64,000 bases of DNA from Iphinoe sp. HA4291-MV1 (GTDB lineage: Bacteria > Cyanobacteriota > Cyanobacteriia > Cyanobacteriales > Nostocaceae). The stretch covers positions 47,842 to 111,841 of the forward strand of contig JAHHHH010000014.1 of the NCBI GenBank assembly GCA_019359415.1, given 5' to 3'. The position numbers and the translations under genes are program-made. The notes beneath the pieces were generated by a model. It searched no databases. It had not been told where the DNA came from and saw only the letters and a program-made list of their open reading frames with translations. The number at the start of each line of letters is the position of its first letter. Positions within the stretch are counted from its first letter, which is position 1. This document shows, piece by piece, positions 49,682 through 58,980 of the stretch.

Positions 49682-50878
49682 ATGCAAACAAATTGGAGAA
49701 TCGGGTCTTTATTTGGAATTCCGCTGTTTTTAGACCCTCTATGGTTTGTGGTTTTAGGGCTAGCAACCCTTAACTTTGGAGTCGCTTACCAAGCTTGGGG
49801 GTCTGTCCTAGCTTGGAGTGCTGGAGTAGTGATGGCATTGCTGCTTTTTGGTTCAGTATTATTGCACGAACTGGGTCACAGCTTAGTTGCGCGATCGCAA
49901 GGCATAAAAGTTAATTCGATTACCCTATTTCTGTTTGGTGGCATTGCTTCTATCGAAGAAGAGTCCAAAACCCCAGGAAAAGCATTTCAAGTGGCAATTG
50001 CTGGACCTGTAGTGAGCGTTGTTCTGTTTTTCCTTCTCAGACTGCTAACAAACATTTTGCCTTATAACAGCCCTGCCAGCCTTATGGTTGAAGATTTAGC
50101 GAGAATCAACTTAGTTTTGGCACTGTTCAATCTTATTCCTGGTTTGCCCTTAGATGGCGGACAAGTTTTAAAAGCAGCACTTTGGAAAGCAACAGGGAAC
50201 CGCTTTCAAGCGGTACGGTTGGCAGCAAAAGCAGGACAAATTTTAGGTTACGGTGCTATTGCTTTGGGTATAGCAGTGGATTACTTTACCGGCGAATTAG
50301 TCACTGGTTTGTGGATAGCTTTATTAGGTTGGTTTGGCGTCCGCAATGCTGGCAGCTATGACCGCATAACAATCTTACAAGAAACCTTGCTCAATTTAGT
50401 TGCCGCCAATGCTATGACCCGTGACTTTCGCGTAGTCGATGCTAAAGCGACTTTGCGTTCTTTTGCCGACTCCTACCTTTTAGATACCAGCACCCCTGAA
50501 GTTTATTTTGCTGAGTCTGATGGACGTTACCGGGGCATGGTTTCCATTGACGATTTGCGCCTTGTGGAAAGAAGTCAATGGGAAACCCTAACAGTGCAAA
50601 GTATAGTGCATCCGCTGACAGAAATTCCTACTGTTGCCGAATCAACTGCTTTGGTAGAGGTGATTAACAAGCTGGAAAATGAACAATTGCCTCGCATAAC
50701 CGTGCTATCTCCCGCTGGTGCTATCGCTGGTGTCATTGACCGAGGAGATATTATACGAGAATTAGCACAAAAGTTAAATATGCGGATAACCGAAGCCGAG
50801 ATTAAGCGCATAAAAGATGAAGGGAGTTATCCGCCTGGTTTGCAATTGGGACTGATTGCAAAATCGCTTCAATCGTAA
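49682..50878 (+). CDS. Site-2-protease-like M50 metalloprotease with CBS domains
   Basis: The 398-residue membrane protein has the zinc motif H62-E-L-G-H66 in a helix and the second motif N-L-I-P-G-L-P-L-D-G-G. These are the two halves of an intramembrane S2P active site. A pair of CBS domains (about 240-370) may sense adenine nucleotides. It cuts membrane-bound substrates, perhaps anti-sigma factors. Confidence 0.93.
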   Translation: MQTNWRIGSLFGIPLFLDPLWFVVLGLATLNFGVAYQAWGSVLAWSAGVVMALLLFGSVLLHELGHSLVARSQGIKVNSITLFLFGGIASIEEESKTPGKAFQVAIAGPVVSVVLFFLLRLLTNILPYNSPASLMVEDLARINLVLALFNLIPGLPLDGGQVLKAALWKATGNRFQAVRLAAKAGQILGYGAIALGIAVDYFTGELVTGLWIALLGWFGVRNAGSYDRITILQETLLNLVAANAMTRDFRVVDAKATLRSFADSYLLDTSTPEVYFAESDGRYRGMVSIDDLRLVERSQWETLTVQSIVHPLTEIPTVAESTALVEVINKLENEQLPRITVLSPAGAIAGVIDRGDIIRELAQKLNMRITEAEIKRIKDEGSYPPGLQLGLIAKSLQS

Positions 50879-50992
50879 ACAGTTGTTAGCATATTTGGGG
50901 TCTGCCATTCAATACAATTCTTGTGGGGTGGACATCTTGTCCGTTTTAAATTAAGGACGGACGAGCCGCCCATCTCACTAGAAAATTGGATT

Positions 50993-51715
50993 TCACAACT
51001 GAGGTTGCGCCAAAATTGCCTCCCACTCAGACACAGAAAGTGGTTGCACCTCTAACTGCACGTCAAAACAATCTTCAGCAGCCCTCATTAACGCTGTCAT
51101 AATCTTCTCAACATCTAAGTTCTGGGGAAGCTGCACACAAGTAAAAGATTCTGTACCAAATACTTGAGTAAATAACTCAGCATCAGGCTGCAAACGCATT
51201 GAACCATGTTGTAAAATTGCTCCACCTCGTCGCAGTTGGGCGCTACCAATGAGTTTGGTACCATCTGGCAAAATTAAATCTGCACCAGTTGCTGTACCGA
51301 AACAGTTGGGGTTGTGGATGTAACCGCGCCCAGCCGTACCGTAGTGCAATTCTATGCCAAGCGATCGCCACCCTTGAATCAAAAACTCACATATTTTTTC
51401 GTACACCTGAATGCGAGTCCCGATGAGTCCAGATGTCACAACAGCGTAGGTTAAATCACCTTGATGTAACACTGCTCGTCCCCCTGTAGGACGCCGCACT
51501 AAATCTAGTTTCTCACCTTGCCAAACCAGATGCTGCCAATGTTCGGGATATCTATGTTGATGGTAACCTAAGGAAATGGCAGGTGGCGACCAAGTGTAAA
51601 ATCGCAAAGCTGGAGGATGTCCCGACTGGTGCTGTTCTAACAACCAACGGTCGATCGCCATCTGCACATCACCAGAGGCTTCTAACAACGGAATGAATCG
51701 CCACACTAAAGTCAA
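50993..51715 (-). CDS. Lipoate/octanoate-protein ligase-like protein (BPL/LplA family)
   Basis: The 240-residue protein has the family motif R-R-P-T-G-G-R-A-V-L-H plus D-G-T-K-L-I-G-S-A-Q-L-R-R-G-G-A. It should move lipoyl or octanoyl groups onto lysines of carrier proteins. It overlaps the YbjN-like gene by 4 bases (ATGA), implying one transcript. Confidence 0.87.
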   Translation of the reverse strand: MTLVWRFIPLLEASGDVQMAIDRWLLEQHQSGHPPALRFYTWSPPAISLGYHQHRYPEHWQHLVWQGEKLDLVRRPTGGRAVLHQGDLTYAVVTSGLIGTRIQVYEKICEFLIQGWRSLGIELHYGTAGRGYIHNPNCFGTATGADLILPDGTKLIGSAQLRRGGAILQHGSMRLQPDAELFTQVFGTESFTCVQLPQNLDVEKIMTALMRAAEDCFDVQLEVQPLSVSEWEAILAQPQL

Positions 51716-52215
51716 GCCACACCAAATTCAGATTGTAATGCTTCGTCGTTGTTATCAGCGATCGTTGCCACAATAGTAATTAAGCGGGAAGCTTCGCCAG
51801 CAGACAAATCTGCGAGAGTTCGTGTTGCGAGTACGACGACTTGGTTTTCAATGATGGCAAAACGCGCTTCAAATGTGCTATATGCACTCATTTCCAACAA
51901 CTGTCGCATCAACTTAGGTTCATCTTTTGCCGGTAGCTTTAGTACTGCAGACCAAACTGTTAAGGTATCTTCATCAGTTGTTCCAGTGAGTTGGACAAAC
52001 ACTTCCACAGTACCGTACTTGAACTTCCAGCGGTAACCACCTTCTGAAGGATGACTCACCATTGCGCTGTCATCTTGTTCTAGCGTGTCGATAACGTTTT
52101 CGATTATCTCCACGTGGTTGATGTCATTTGTTTCTTCAATAATCTCATCGATGAGTTCATCAGTTGATGGGGATTCGGTCGCAACTGTTTCTTGATTGGA
52201 TTGGTAGCTTGTCAT
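51712..52215 (-). CDS. YbjN-like domain protein
   Basis: The 167-residue protein has an acidic N-terminus (D-E-L-I-D-E-I-I-E-E) and then a YbjN/type-III-chaperone-like fold (W-S-A-V-L-K-L-P-A-K-D-E-P-K-L-M-R-Q-L-L-E-M). Function unknown. It is coupled to the lipoate-ligase-like gene, which may indicate a chaperone or folding task for it. Confidence 0.7.
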   Translation of the reverse strand: MTSYQSNQETVATESPSTDELIDEIIEETNDINHVEIIENVIDTLEQDDSAMVSHPSEGGYRWKFKYGTVEVFVQLTGTTDEDTLTVWSAVLKLPAKDEPKLMRQLLEMSAYSTFEARFAIIENQVVVLATRTLADLSAGEASRLITIVATIADNNDEALQSEFGVA

Positions 52216-52386
52216 ACAGATTTTTGCCTCAACAGCATAATTGTTGCACCTAAACTACTTTATAGCTTGTGTGTCTGGTTATTTTTAGATTCTTAAGTAG
52301 GAGGCTGCTTATCAGGCTAGGAGTGAAGGGAAACATTTATGAAGATTTGCGGTAAATTCTAACCAGTAGCGAGGATATGTAAATTT

Positions 52387-53485
52387 ATGTCTCTTGTTTC
52401 CCAAACTGCCCAAACTCATGCCCAAAGTCATGATATTCGTCAGTTGGGTATTAACCATAATCACTGGTATGTTGTTGCTCGCTCAAGTGAAGTGAAAACT
52501 CAGCCTGTGGGTGTGACATTGTGGAAACAGGCGATAAGCGGAGCTTAAGCCTTCGGCTATCGCACTCTACCGCGACAGCAAGGGACAAGTCCACGCCTTG
52601 GAGGATAGATGTCCTCATCGGTTAGTTAAACTGAGTCACGGGCAAGTTATTGGTGATGAATTGGAATGTGCTTATCACGGTTGGCGTTTTAACGATCAGG
52701 GTGAATGTGCAGCAGTTCCCTATCTAGCAAACAATCAGAAACTCCCAAGTTGCAAAATCCGCCGTTATCCAGTCAAGGAACAAGATGGATTTATTTGGCT
52801 TTTCCCTGGAGATGTAGAGATGTTGTCTGCAAATTCTCTACAACCAATGGGTGTTCCAGAGTGGGATCATCTCAATTACATTGCCACAGTTTCAATTATT
52901 AATTGTAATGCCCATTATTCATATTTAATTGAAAACCTGATGGATATGTACCACGGACATTTACATCAGGATTATCAAGCATGGGCAGAAGCATTACTGG
53001 AAGATATTGATGAAGATGCTCATCGTGTTGATGCTCATTATACAGCACAAAGCTATTATAAGATAGACAAAATTTGGTCGATTTCACAATTGTTTTTTCC
53101 TGCTTTGCGTCGTCTTCATCCTGAACCTTTGGATGTCAGCTATGTTTATCCTCACTGGATTTCAATCTTGGGTAAAGATTTCAAAATTTACTGTTTACTG
53201 TGTCCCGTGAATGAAACGCGTTCCAAAGCTTATTTGATTCATTTCACATCTTTAAATGCCTTTTGGCGATTACACAAATTACCTATATGGTTTCGGCGTT
53301 TTGTGAAAGATAGTTTGTTTGGTGCGGCGCAAAAGTTTCTCGATGGTTTAGTGCGTCAAGATGTGCAGATGATTGAGGAGGAACAGCAGGCGTATTTGGA
53401 GAATCCCCAGAGGCGGGGTTATGAGTTGAATCGTGCGTTGGTGAGTGTGCAAAGGTTGATGAGAAGTCAGGTTGAGCAGAAGTAA
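52387..53485 (+). pseudogene. Rieske-type oxygenase broken by a palindrome insertion
   Basis: The frame starts at ATG 52387 (N-terminus with H-W-Y-V-V-A-R-S-S-E-V). It meets TAA at 52546 within a 25-base insert and resumes one frame over as A-L-Y-R-D-S-K-G-Q-V-H-A. The Rieske motif C-P-H-R-L-V...C-A-Y-H-G and the following oxygenase domain are otherwise intact (about 350 residues in total). The catalytic part runs to 53485. Without the insertion it would be a normal gene. The downstream part alone could be translated only from an internal ATG at 52598, leaving out part of the Rieske domain. Confidence 0.85.
52531..52563. repeat. Palindromic repeat inserted inside a HIP1 octamer (frameshifting)
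   Basis: GCGAT is followed by a 25-base insert (52536-52560) and then CGC. Removing it restores GCGATCGC and the open Rieske frame. The insert contains an in-frame TAA and an imperfect palindrome (AAGCGGAGCTTAAGCC...). It resembles the 30-base insert at 24949 in reverse orientation. Confidence 0.8.
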
Positions 53486-53504
53486 TCTAATATACACAAC
53501 CGAC

Positions 53505-54977
53505 TTACTGACGATTTTGCAGAAATATCTCAGCTAGCTTCAGAGCATTGAGTTGAGCTTGTGCTTTATTTAAAGACTCATACCATTCTTTTTGGGGATC
53601 GCTATCTGCAACAATGCCTGCACCAACTTGTCCCCAAACAATTGCACCTGGTGTAGATTCGTTCATATTAGTATATAAAAGCGTGCGAATCAAAATATTT
53701 AAGTCGAGGTTCCCCCGCCAATCTAAATAACCACAGGAACCGTAAAATAAGTTGCGCTTTACGGGTTCGAGTTCTTCAATAATTTCCATACAACGAACTT
53801 TAGGACAACCTGTAATTGTACCTCCAGGAAACACAGCTCGAATTAAGTCTACGGCGTCATAGTTTGGATGTAGCGTACCCATAATATTGCTGACAAGATG
53901 CATGACATGGCTGTAGCGTTCAATGGTGAGGAGTTCATCGACTTTGACAGATCCCCACTCGCACACTCTCCCGATGTCATTACGCTCTAAGTCAACAAGC
54001 ATGATGTGTTCGGCTCTTTCTTTGATGTTGCTGATTAACTCTTGCGCTAAGAACTCATCAGCTGCGGGCGTAGCACCACGCGATCGCGTTCCTGCAATCG
54101 GTCGAGTCTGAACTTGCCTTCCTGATAATTGTATCAACCGTTCGGGAGAACAGCTAATCATTGCTCCCCAAGGAGTCTGCCAATAACTGGCAAAGGGGGA
54201 AGGATTAATCTGCTGCAAAGCTCGATAAATTGACCAACTATCGCAAGGGGTATGCGCTTCAAACCGCAAGGACAAATTAGCCTGAAATATATCGCCAACC
54301 TGAATATATTTCTGAACTCGCCGCACCGCCGCTTCATAATCATCCTGAGACATTTGGAAAAGGGGAGTGATATGATTAATTTTGTATGCCTGGTATGAAT
54401 TTTGCGTTCCCCTCTCCCTATCTGCTTGCTCTAATTGACTTTGCATGATATAGAGTTGAGCAGAGTCAGTAGCAGCTAACCACAGAATTTGCTGTTGATG
54501 ATCCAAAACTGCAAAAGATTCTGGTTCGTACCAGTAGGCGATCGGGAAAGGAAGCGAATCGGCTTTGAAATAGGGCAGTTGCTCAATTTCCCATGCTAAA
54601 TCATATCCTAGCCATCCTAACCAACCACCTGTAAAAGGAAGTTCAGGAGGTACAATTGATTCCGCTTTTGTACTCGCATCTTCATCTTGATGAGAGTTGA
54701 GCAAACGGCGCAGAAACGGAAGAATTTCTCCTACAGGCGGTGTCCATAATTGAGGTCTTCCCTCAATCCAGCACGGAGAACCCGCACAAATGGAATATCG
54801 AGCAAGATGCGTGCAGTTTGGAGTGACTGGGCTTTCTAAGAGGGTTGCAATACGCTGATGGGAACAATCTTGCACCCTTGCTACATCATTACTGGTTTTG
54901 AGAAATAATGCCTCGAAGACTTGCGCTCCACTCAGTTTAGCCAGAGGTAGCTTTCGCCAATGTCGAGATTGTATCAC
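53505..54977 (-). CDS. Chorismate-utilising enzyme (anthranilate/aminodeoxychorismate synthase component I)
   Basis: The 490-residue enzyme has the chorismate-binding domain: P-I-A-G-T-R-S-R-G, L-V-D-L-E-R-N-D-I-G-R and F-P-G-G-T-I-T-G-C-P-K. The N-terminal region is of the TrpE/PabB type. P-I-A-G-T is found in TrpE and in part of the PabB enzymes (E. coli PabB has Lys there), so the product, anthranilate or aminodeoxychorismate, cannot be told. The gene is separate from trp genes, which leans towards the folate branch. Confidence 0.85.
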   Translation of the reverse strand: MIQSRHWRKLPLAKLSGAQVFEALFLKTSNDVARVQDCSHQRIATLLESPVTPNCTHLARYSICAGSPCWIEGRPQLWTPPVGEILPFLRRLLNSHQDEDASTKAESIVPPELPFTGGWLGWLGYDLAWEIEQLPYFKADSLPFPIAYWYEPESFAVLDHQQQILWLAATDSAQLYIMQSQLEQADRERGTQNSYQAYKINHITPLFQMSQDDYEAAVRRVQKYIQVGDIFQANLSLRFEAHTPCDSWSIYRALQQINPSPFASYWQTPWGAMISCSPERLIQLSGRQVQTRPIAGTRSRGATPAADEFLAQELISNIKERAEHIMLVDLERNDIGRVCEWGSVKVDELLTIERYSHVMHLVSNIMGTLHPNYDAVDLIRAVFPGGTITGCPKVRCMEIIEELEPVKRNLFYGSCGYLDWRGNLDLNILIRTLLYTNMNESTPGAIVWGQVGAGIVADSDPQKEWYESLNKAQAQLNALKLAEIFLQNRQ

Positions 54978-55202
54978 GTTGCAAGAAGGATTATTGAGTT
55001 TTTTGGAGCGGGAGTATGGGAAAATTACTGACTAACATGGTTAAATATAACAAAGCTGAACAAAGATTTAAATAACGCTCACGAGTTTACATTACACAGT
55101 AAAAGGAGTTAAGCTTTATTACCTTTGCTGCATACATAGCTTATCCAAAAAAGGTTGTGCACTACTGCCAGTTTGCACTGCCCGTTACCGAACGACTACA
55201 AG

Positions 55203-56714
55203 ATGCCCGATACTCCTGACTCACCCGTAACTCGCAAGTCCAGTATAACTCAGCAGACGCTATCACTTGGCGAGCAGCAAATCCGCTACACTGCGATCGC
55301 TGAATGGCAAACCCTGTTTGAGCATGAAAAACCCGTTGCTGAAATGTTTCATGTGGCTTATCTAGCCGATGTTAAAGAAGCATCGCAACGACCGCTTACT
55401 TTCGTCTTCAATGGTGGACCTGGAGCGGCTTCCGCTTATCTGCATATGGGAGCATTGGGTCCGAAGCGCGTTTATTTCGGAGCTTGTGGTAGCTTGCCCA
55501 AACCACCTGTTCGGGTGGTGGACAATGTCGAAAGTTGGCTAAGCTTTACGGATCTGGTGTTCATCGATCCAATCGGCACAGGTTTTAGCCGTAGTTTACC
55601 TCAAGACAAGGATAACCGGGATCAAGAGAGCGAGAAAGCCAAGACTCCGGACGCTGACAAACCCAAAGAGATAGAATTCTGGGAAGTTGAGCGAGACTTG
55701 AAAGCATTGGGAGAATTCATCCAACGATTTCTCTCTCGTCATAAGCGGTGGCTGTCCCCCATCTTTATTGCGGGAGAAAGTTACGGCGGCTTTCGAGTTG
55801 CCAGGTTAGCCCGCAAGCTGCAACAGGAATTTGGTGTTGGTCTTTCCGGTGCTATTCTAATCTCTCCTGCTTTAGAGTACAGTCTGCTGGTGGGTAGTGA
55901 TTACAGCCTCACATTTTGGGCAACCCTGATTCCTTCCTTTGCGGCTGTTGCTGCTCATCACAATCGTGTCCAATGGGCAGGGGAACCTGGGAATTTACAA
56001 GCTCACATAGCAGCAGCAGAAAAATTTGCCCGCAAAACAGTGATTCCACTTTTGGCAATGGGAGATGCCATGACATCCGATGAGCGCCAGATTGCCTATC
56101 AGCAGCTGGCAGGGTTGATTGGCTTACCTGTCACATTTGTTGAGAGAAAAGCAGGAAGGATAAGCATTGAAGATTTTGCGAGGGAACTGCTGCGAGACGA
56201 AGAGCGGATTGTGGGACTGTACGACGCTTCGATCACGGCGATCGATCCTTTTCCCGATCGCGCGACTTATGAGGGCACTGATCCCACGCTTGATGGATTG
56301 GATCGCCTGTTTACGGGGGCGATCAACAGTCACTTGCGGGACACGTTAGGCGTTGAAACCGACTTGTCTTACCATCTCCAGAACTTGGAAATATTCAAAG
56401 CTTGGAAATTCGATGTTAAAGGCGAGTTCAACCAGGGCTTTCTAGGGTCGGTGTTTCTAGCGTCGGTGGACGATCTGCGCGTAGGGATGGCTTTAAACCC
56501 TTATATGCAAGTGTACATCGCTCATGGATTGTTTGATTTGGTTACTCATTATTTTGCCTCAAAACATCTGGCAGATTTGATGAAATTAAATGCAGAAATT
56601 CGCCCTAATCTGACTGTAAAACATTTTCAAGGTGGGCATATGTTCTTCACTTGGGATGAATCGCGCTCTTCCTGGTTGGCTCAGATGAAAGCTTTCTACC
56701 AAAAAGCGACATAG
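55203..56714 (+). CDS. Serine carboxypeptidase-like peptidase (S10 family)
   Basis: From ATG 55203 the protein has 503 residues. The S10 features are N-G-G-P-G-A-A-S, the nucleophile G-E-S-Y-G-G, the late Asp (H-G-L-F-D-L-V-T) and His (Q-G-G-H-M-F-F). A charged loop (about residues 138-160) is inserted. Such peptidases remove C-terminal residues, often at acidic pH. No signal peptide is evident. The frame also opens at 55155, but the family start lies at the later ATG. Confidence 0.87.
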   Translation: MPDTPDSPVTRKSSITQQTLSLGEQQIRYTAIAEWQTLFEHEKPVAEMFHVAYLADVKEASQRPLTFVFNGGPGAASAYLHMGALGPKRVYFGACGSLPKPPVRVVDNVESWLSFTDLVFIDPIGTGFSRSLPQDKDNRDQESEKAKTPDADKPKEIEFWEVERDLKALGEFIQRFLSRHKRWLSPIFIAGESYGGFRVARLARKLQQEFGVGLSGAILISPALEYSLLVGSDYSLTFWATLIPSFAAVAAHHNRVQWAGEPGNLQAHIAAAEKFARKTVIPLLAMGDAMTSDERQIAYQQLAGLIGLPVTFVERKAGRISIEDFARELLRDEERIVGLYDASITAIDPFPDRATYEGTDPTLDGLDRLFTGAINSHLRDTLGVETDLSYHLQNLEIFKAWKFDVKGEFNQGFLGSVFLASVDDLRVGMALNPYMQVYIAHGLFDLVTHYFASKHLADLMKLNAEIRPNLTVKHFQGGHMFFTWDESRSSWLAQMKAFYQKAT

Positions 56715-56769
56715 CGTCATATTAAATAGTGTTGGTCTAGATATCTGTGCTGCGATCAGCTTTGCTGGT

Positions 56770-56900
56770 GCCCCTTCTCCTGACGGAGACGCCAAGGGCG
56801 AAGGGCAATCGCCTCTGGCGCTGCGCTCCGCGCCATCGCCCTTTGGGCGGCTCCTTTGGAGCATCGCCGTTCGCGAGTGCGTTCCGCAGGAAAGGCGGGG
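56770..56900. repeat. Cluster of HIP1-like palindromic repeats
   Basis: Several palindromes follow one another: CTCCTGACGGAGACGCC, GGCGCTGCGCTCCGCGCC and CGGCTCCTTTGGAGCATCGCC. They recall the small inserts at 24949 and 52536. They occupy the gap between the S10 peptidase gene and the PIN relic. Confidence 0.65.
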
Positions 56901-56904
56901 CTTA

Positions 56905-57072
56905 GTGGCTTTACTCACAAGTCCATTGCGGATTCCAAGAGCCAAGACGATTGAATTTATCCATGCTTTAAAAACTTCCTCTTATGTTGAAGTTATTCAT
57001 GTAGACACTGCACTTGATAAGCAGGCTTGGGAACTTCTAGCAAGTCGAGAAGATAAAGAGTGGAGCCAATAG
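56905..57072 (+). pseudogene. PIN-domain toxin fragment
   Basis: Read in this frame, T-I-E-F-I-H-A-L-K-T-S-S-Y-V-E-V-I-H and V-D-T-A-L-D-K-Q-A-W-E-L-L-A-S-R-E-D-K-E-W-S match the middle of a PIN toxin of the type found in cyanobacteria. Both ends are lost: upstream palindromes, downstream the 21-bp array. Confidence 0.6.
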
Positions 57073-57432
57073 GGTTCGGATAAGCTCTTGAAGCTCTTGA
57101 TACTCGCAGACGAGTGTTTGATATTCGCGGACGAGTGTTTGGTACTCACGGACGAGTGTTTGGTACTCACGGACGAGTGTTTGATATTCGCGGACGAGTG
57201 TTTGATATTCGCGGACGAGTGTTTGGTACTCACGGACGAGTGTTTGGTACTCGCGGACGAGTGTTTGGTACTCACGGACGAGTGTTTGGTACTCGCGGAC
57301 GATTGTTTGATACTCGCGGACGAGTGTTTGGTACTCGCGGACGAGGGTTTGGTACTCGCGGACGAGGGTTTGGTACTCGCGGACGAGTGTTTGATGTTCG
57401 TGGACGAGTGTTTGATACTCGCGGACGAGTGT
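57037..57432 (-). pseudogene. Heptad coiled-coil reading frame over the 21-bp array
   Basis: The third minus-strand frame translates the array as R-E-Y-Q-T-L-V repeated 15 times, a perfect heptad pattern (Y and L/V at a/d positions). Differences between units are almost all synonymous here (CGC/CGT, GAG/GAA, TAC/TAT, ACA/ACC), while in other frames they change residues. The frame is closed by TAA at 57433-57435 where CAA is expected, and no start codon follows. It ends with E-L-Q-E-L-I-R-T-L-L and a TAG at 57037. This suggests a coding past and a nonsense mutation. Confidence 0.55.
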
Positions 57433-57444
57433 TTAATACTCATC
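57109..57444. repeat. Sixteen tandem copies of a 21-bp repeat
   Basis: The consensus unit is GACGAGTGTTTGGTACTCGCG. All 16 copies have exactly 21 bases. Each contains CGAGT and ACTCG as a small inverted repeat. The array is flanked by an 18-base direct repeat (CAATAGGGTTCGGATAAG at 57067 and its copy at 57451, one mismatch). Confidence 0.98.
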
Positions 57445-57496
57445 CACTCGCAATACGGTTCGGATAAGGTGCAGGCGATTCTTCTTGACTTCAAAT

Positions 57497-58315
57497 TCAA
57501 ACTTTAGCAGCCGCAACGCTTGGAATATTAACCTTCAACCGCTTAAACATAGCTTCCCGCGCTTGCAAGGCAAGGGTATCATCCAGCGGTGGCAAAGTGA
57601 TAGGCGCTTTATACTTCAGCCGCAGCGCTGTTTGAATCAGCCAGTCAGCAACAAAGGGATTCTTCGGTAACAAGGGACCATGGGAATAGGTCGCTATGGC
57701 ATTCTGATAAAATGCTCCCTCTGTCCCATCTTCGCCATTGTTACCCAAACCGTACACCACACGCCCTAGTGCTTCTACTTTTCCTAGCTTGGTGCGTCCG
57801 CCATGATTTTCAAAACCAATCAAATAAGCTTTACTACCCGTCATCTCTCCCAAGTCCCGCGCTAGACGAGTTGCTGTCACTTCTATGACCAAATTACCAA
57901 TACAACGGCGAACATTTTCCCCAGGATGCACAGACACCATATCTAATATCCCCAAGCCTTCAATGCGCTGTCCAAAACCAGGTTCATAATAGTGTCCCAG
58001 CAACTGAGGTGAACCACAGGTAAACACTCCAGGAGTTCCATTTTCAATTTTTTCACGTATTGCTTCTGCTTTTGCACCTTGCAAATCGCGCATCACGATT
58101 TCTTGCTGACGATCTTGTGCGCCACCACCAACAATCAAATCCACTGAACGAATATCAGCTGCTGTCGCGCTTTGGTCTAAAGGTAAGATTTTGACACTGT
58201 ATCCTCGCCATTGACTGCGGCGTTCTATACAGATGACATTACCCCTATCACCGTAAGTACTCATCAGCTTTGGATACAGCCAACCAATTGTTAACTCATA
58301 CTGTTGATAACTCAT
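57497..58315 (-). CDS. gatD: GatD: glutamine amidotransferase subunit of lipid II amidotransferase
   Basis: The 272-residue class-I-like glutaminase has the nucleophile V-F-T-C-G-S-P-Q-L-L and F-E-N-H-G-G-R-T (catalytic His). It partners MurT to amidate D-glutamate of lipid II. The murT gene lies 1.35 kb upstream on the same strand, split by dinB and a divergent nuclease-like gene. ATG 58315 follows no strong ribosome site. Confidence 0.85.
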   Translation of the reverse strand: MSYQQYELTIGWLYPKLMSTYGDRGNVICIERRSQWRGYSVKILPLDQSATAADIRSVDLIVGGGAQDRQQEIVMRDLQGAKAEAIREKIENGTPGVFTCGSPQLLGHYYEPGFGQRIEGLGILDMVSVHPGENVRRCIGNLVIEVTATRLARDLGEMTGSKAYLIGFENHGGRTKLGKVEALGRVVYGLGNNGEDGTEGAFYQNAIATYSHGPLLPKNPFVADWLIQTALRLKYKAPITLPPLDDTLALQAREAMFKRLKVNIPSVAAAKV

Positions 58316-58385
58316 ATCTGATAATTCCTAACTCATTTACAGACGCACTGTCTGAAGCGTCTTTAGAATGTATAATGTTCCCTAA

Positions 58386-58883
58386 CTATGGTCGGATAAT
58401 CCGGTGCATATCCAAAACTGGTGGAGCAATTTCGGTTTGGGTGAGCATATCGTGAATTTGACCGCGATGGTGTGTTTGGTGGTTAAAAAAGTGTGCTAGC
58501 AATAGATTAGCCGGGTCAGTATAAAGCTTACCCTGATTATTCACGTAGCTTATTGTTTTAGTCAAGAAATCTTGATGTAACCCTGAGATGAAGGCTGCTA
58601 TGCGTTCATCTTCTAAGACACGAGCTGAGCGCAACTCGTTAAAGTCATCATAGAGGATAGCATCAAGGTTGGTAGATGGCATTTGTTTACCTTCAAACCG
58701 TCCCATCCAAATGCGATCGCCCACCATAATATGATTCAGTGTCCCATGAATACTTTTGAAAAAAGCTGGTCTAATGCGCTTGCGTTCTACATGCGAAAGT
58801 TGGGAACAAACTTCATAGAGTTTTCGATTTGCCAAGGTGTTGTAGTTTGCAAGCATTTGAAAGTGCTGGATGAGCATAATCAA
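58386..58883 (-). CDS. DinB-family protein
   Basis: The 165-residue four-helix protein has the metal-site pattern of the DinB/YfiT family: H-G-T-L-N-H in helix 2 and a late H-x-x-x-H (F-N-H-Q-T-H-H-R-G-Q-I-H). A damage-inducible thiol transferase-like role is only known for relatives. Confidence 0.85.
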   Translation of the reverse strand: MIMLIQHFQMLANYNTLANRKLYEVCSQLSHVERKRIRPAFFKSIHGTLNHIMVGDRIWMGRFEGKQMPSTNLDAILYDDFNELRSARVLEDERIAAFISGLHQDFLTKTISYVNNQGKLYTDPANLLLAHFFNHQTHHRGQIHDMLTQTEIAPPVLDMHRIIRP

Positions 58884-58980
58884 TCTCTTTCATTCGCTAC
58901 ACTCGACATTCCGTAGATTGGAGTATCGAGTGATGATATTTTAGCGAAAGCACTGCTCATACATCCGTGATATAAGAAAA

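Noticed and set aside
57109-57444. CRISPR array
   Set aside because: The 21-bp units follow each other without spacers, and no cas gene is present. No other array of regularly spaced repeats was seen in the window.
57088-57507. Plus-strand frames and the longest minus-strand frame (start about 57500) over the 21-bp array
   Set aside because: A 21-base unit keeps several frames open by itself. In these frames the unit differences change residues, so there is no sign of selection for a protein.
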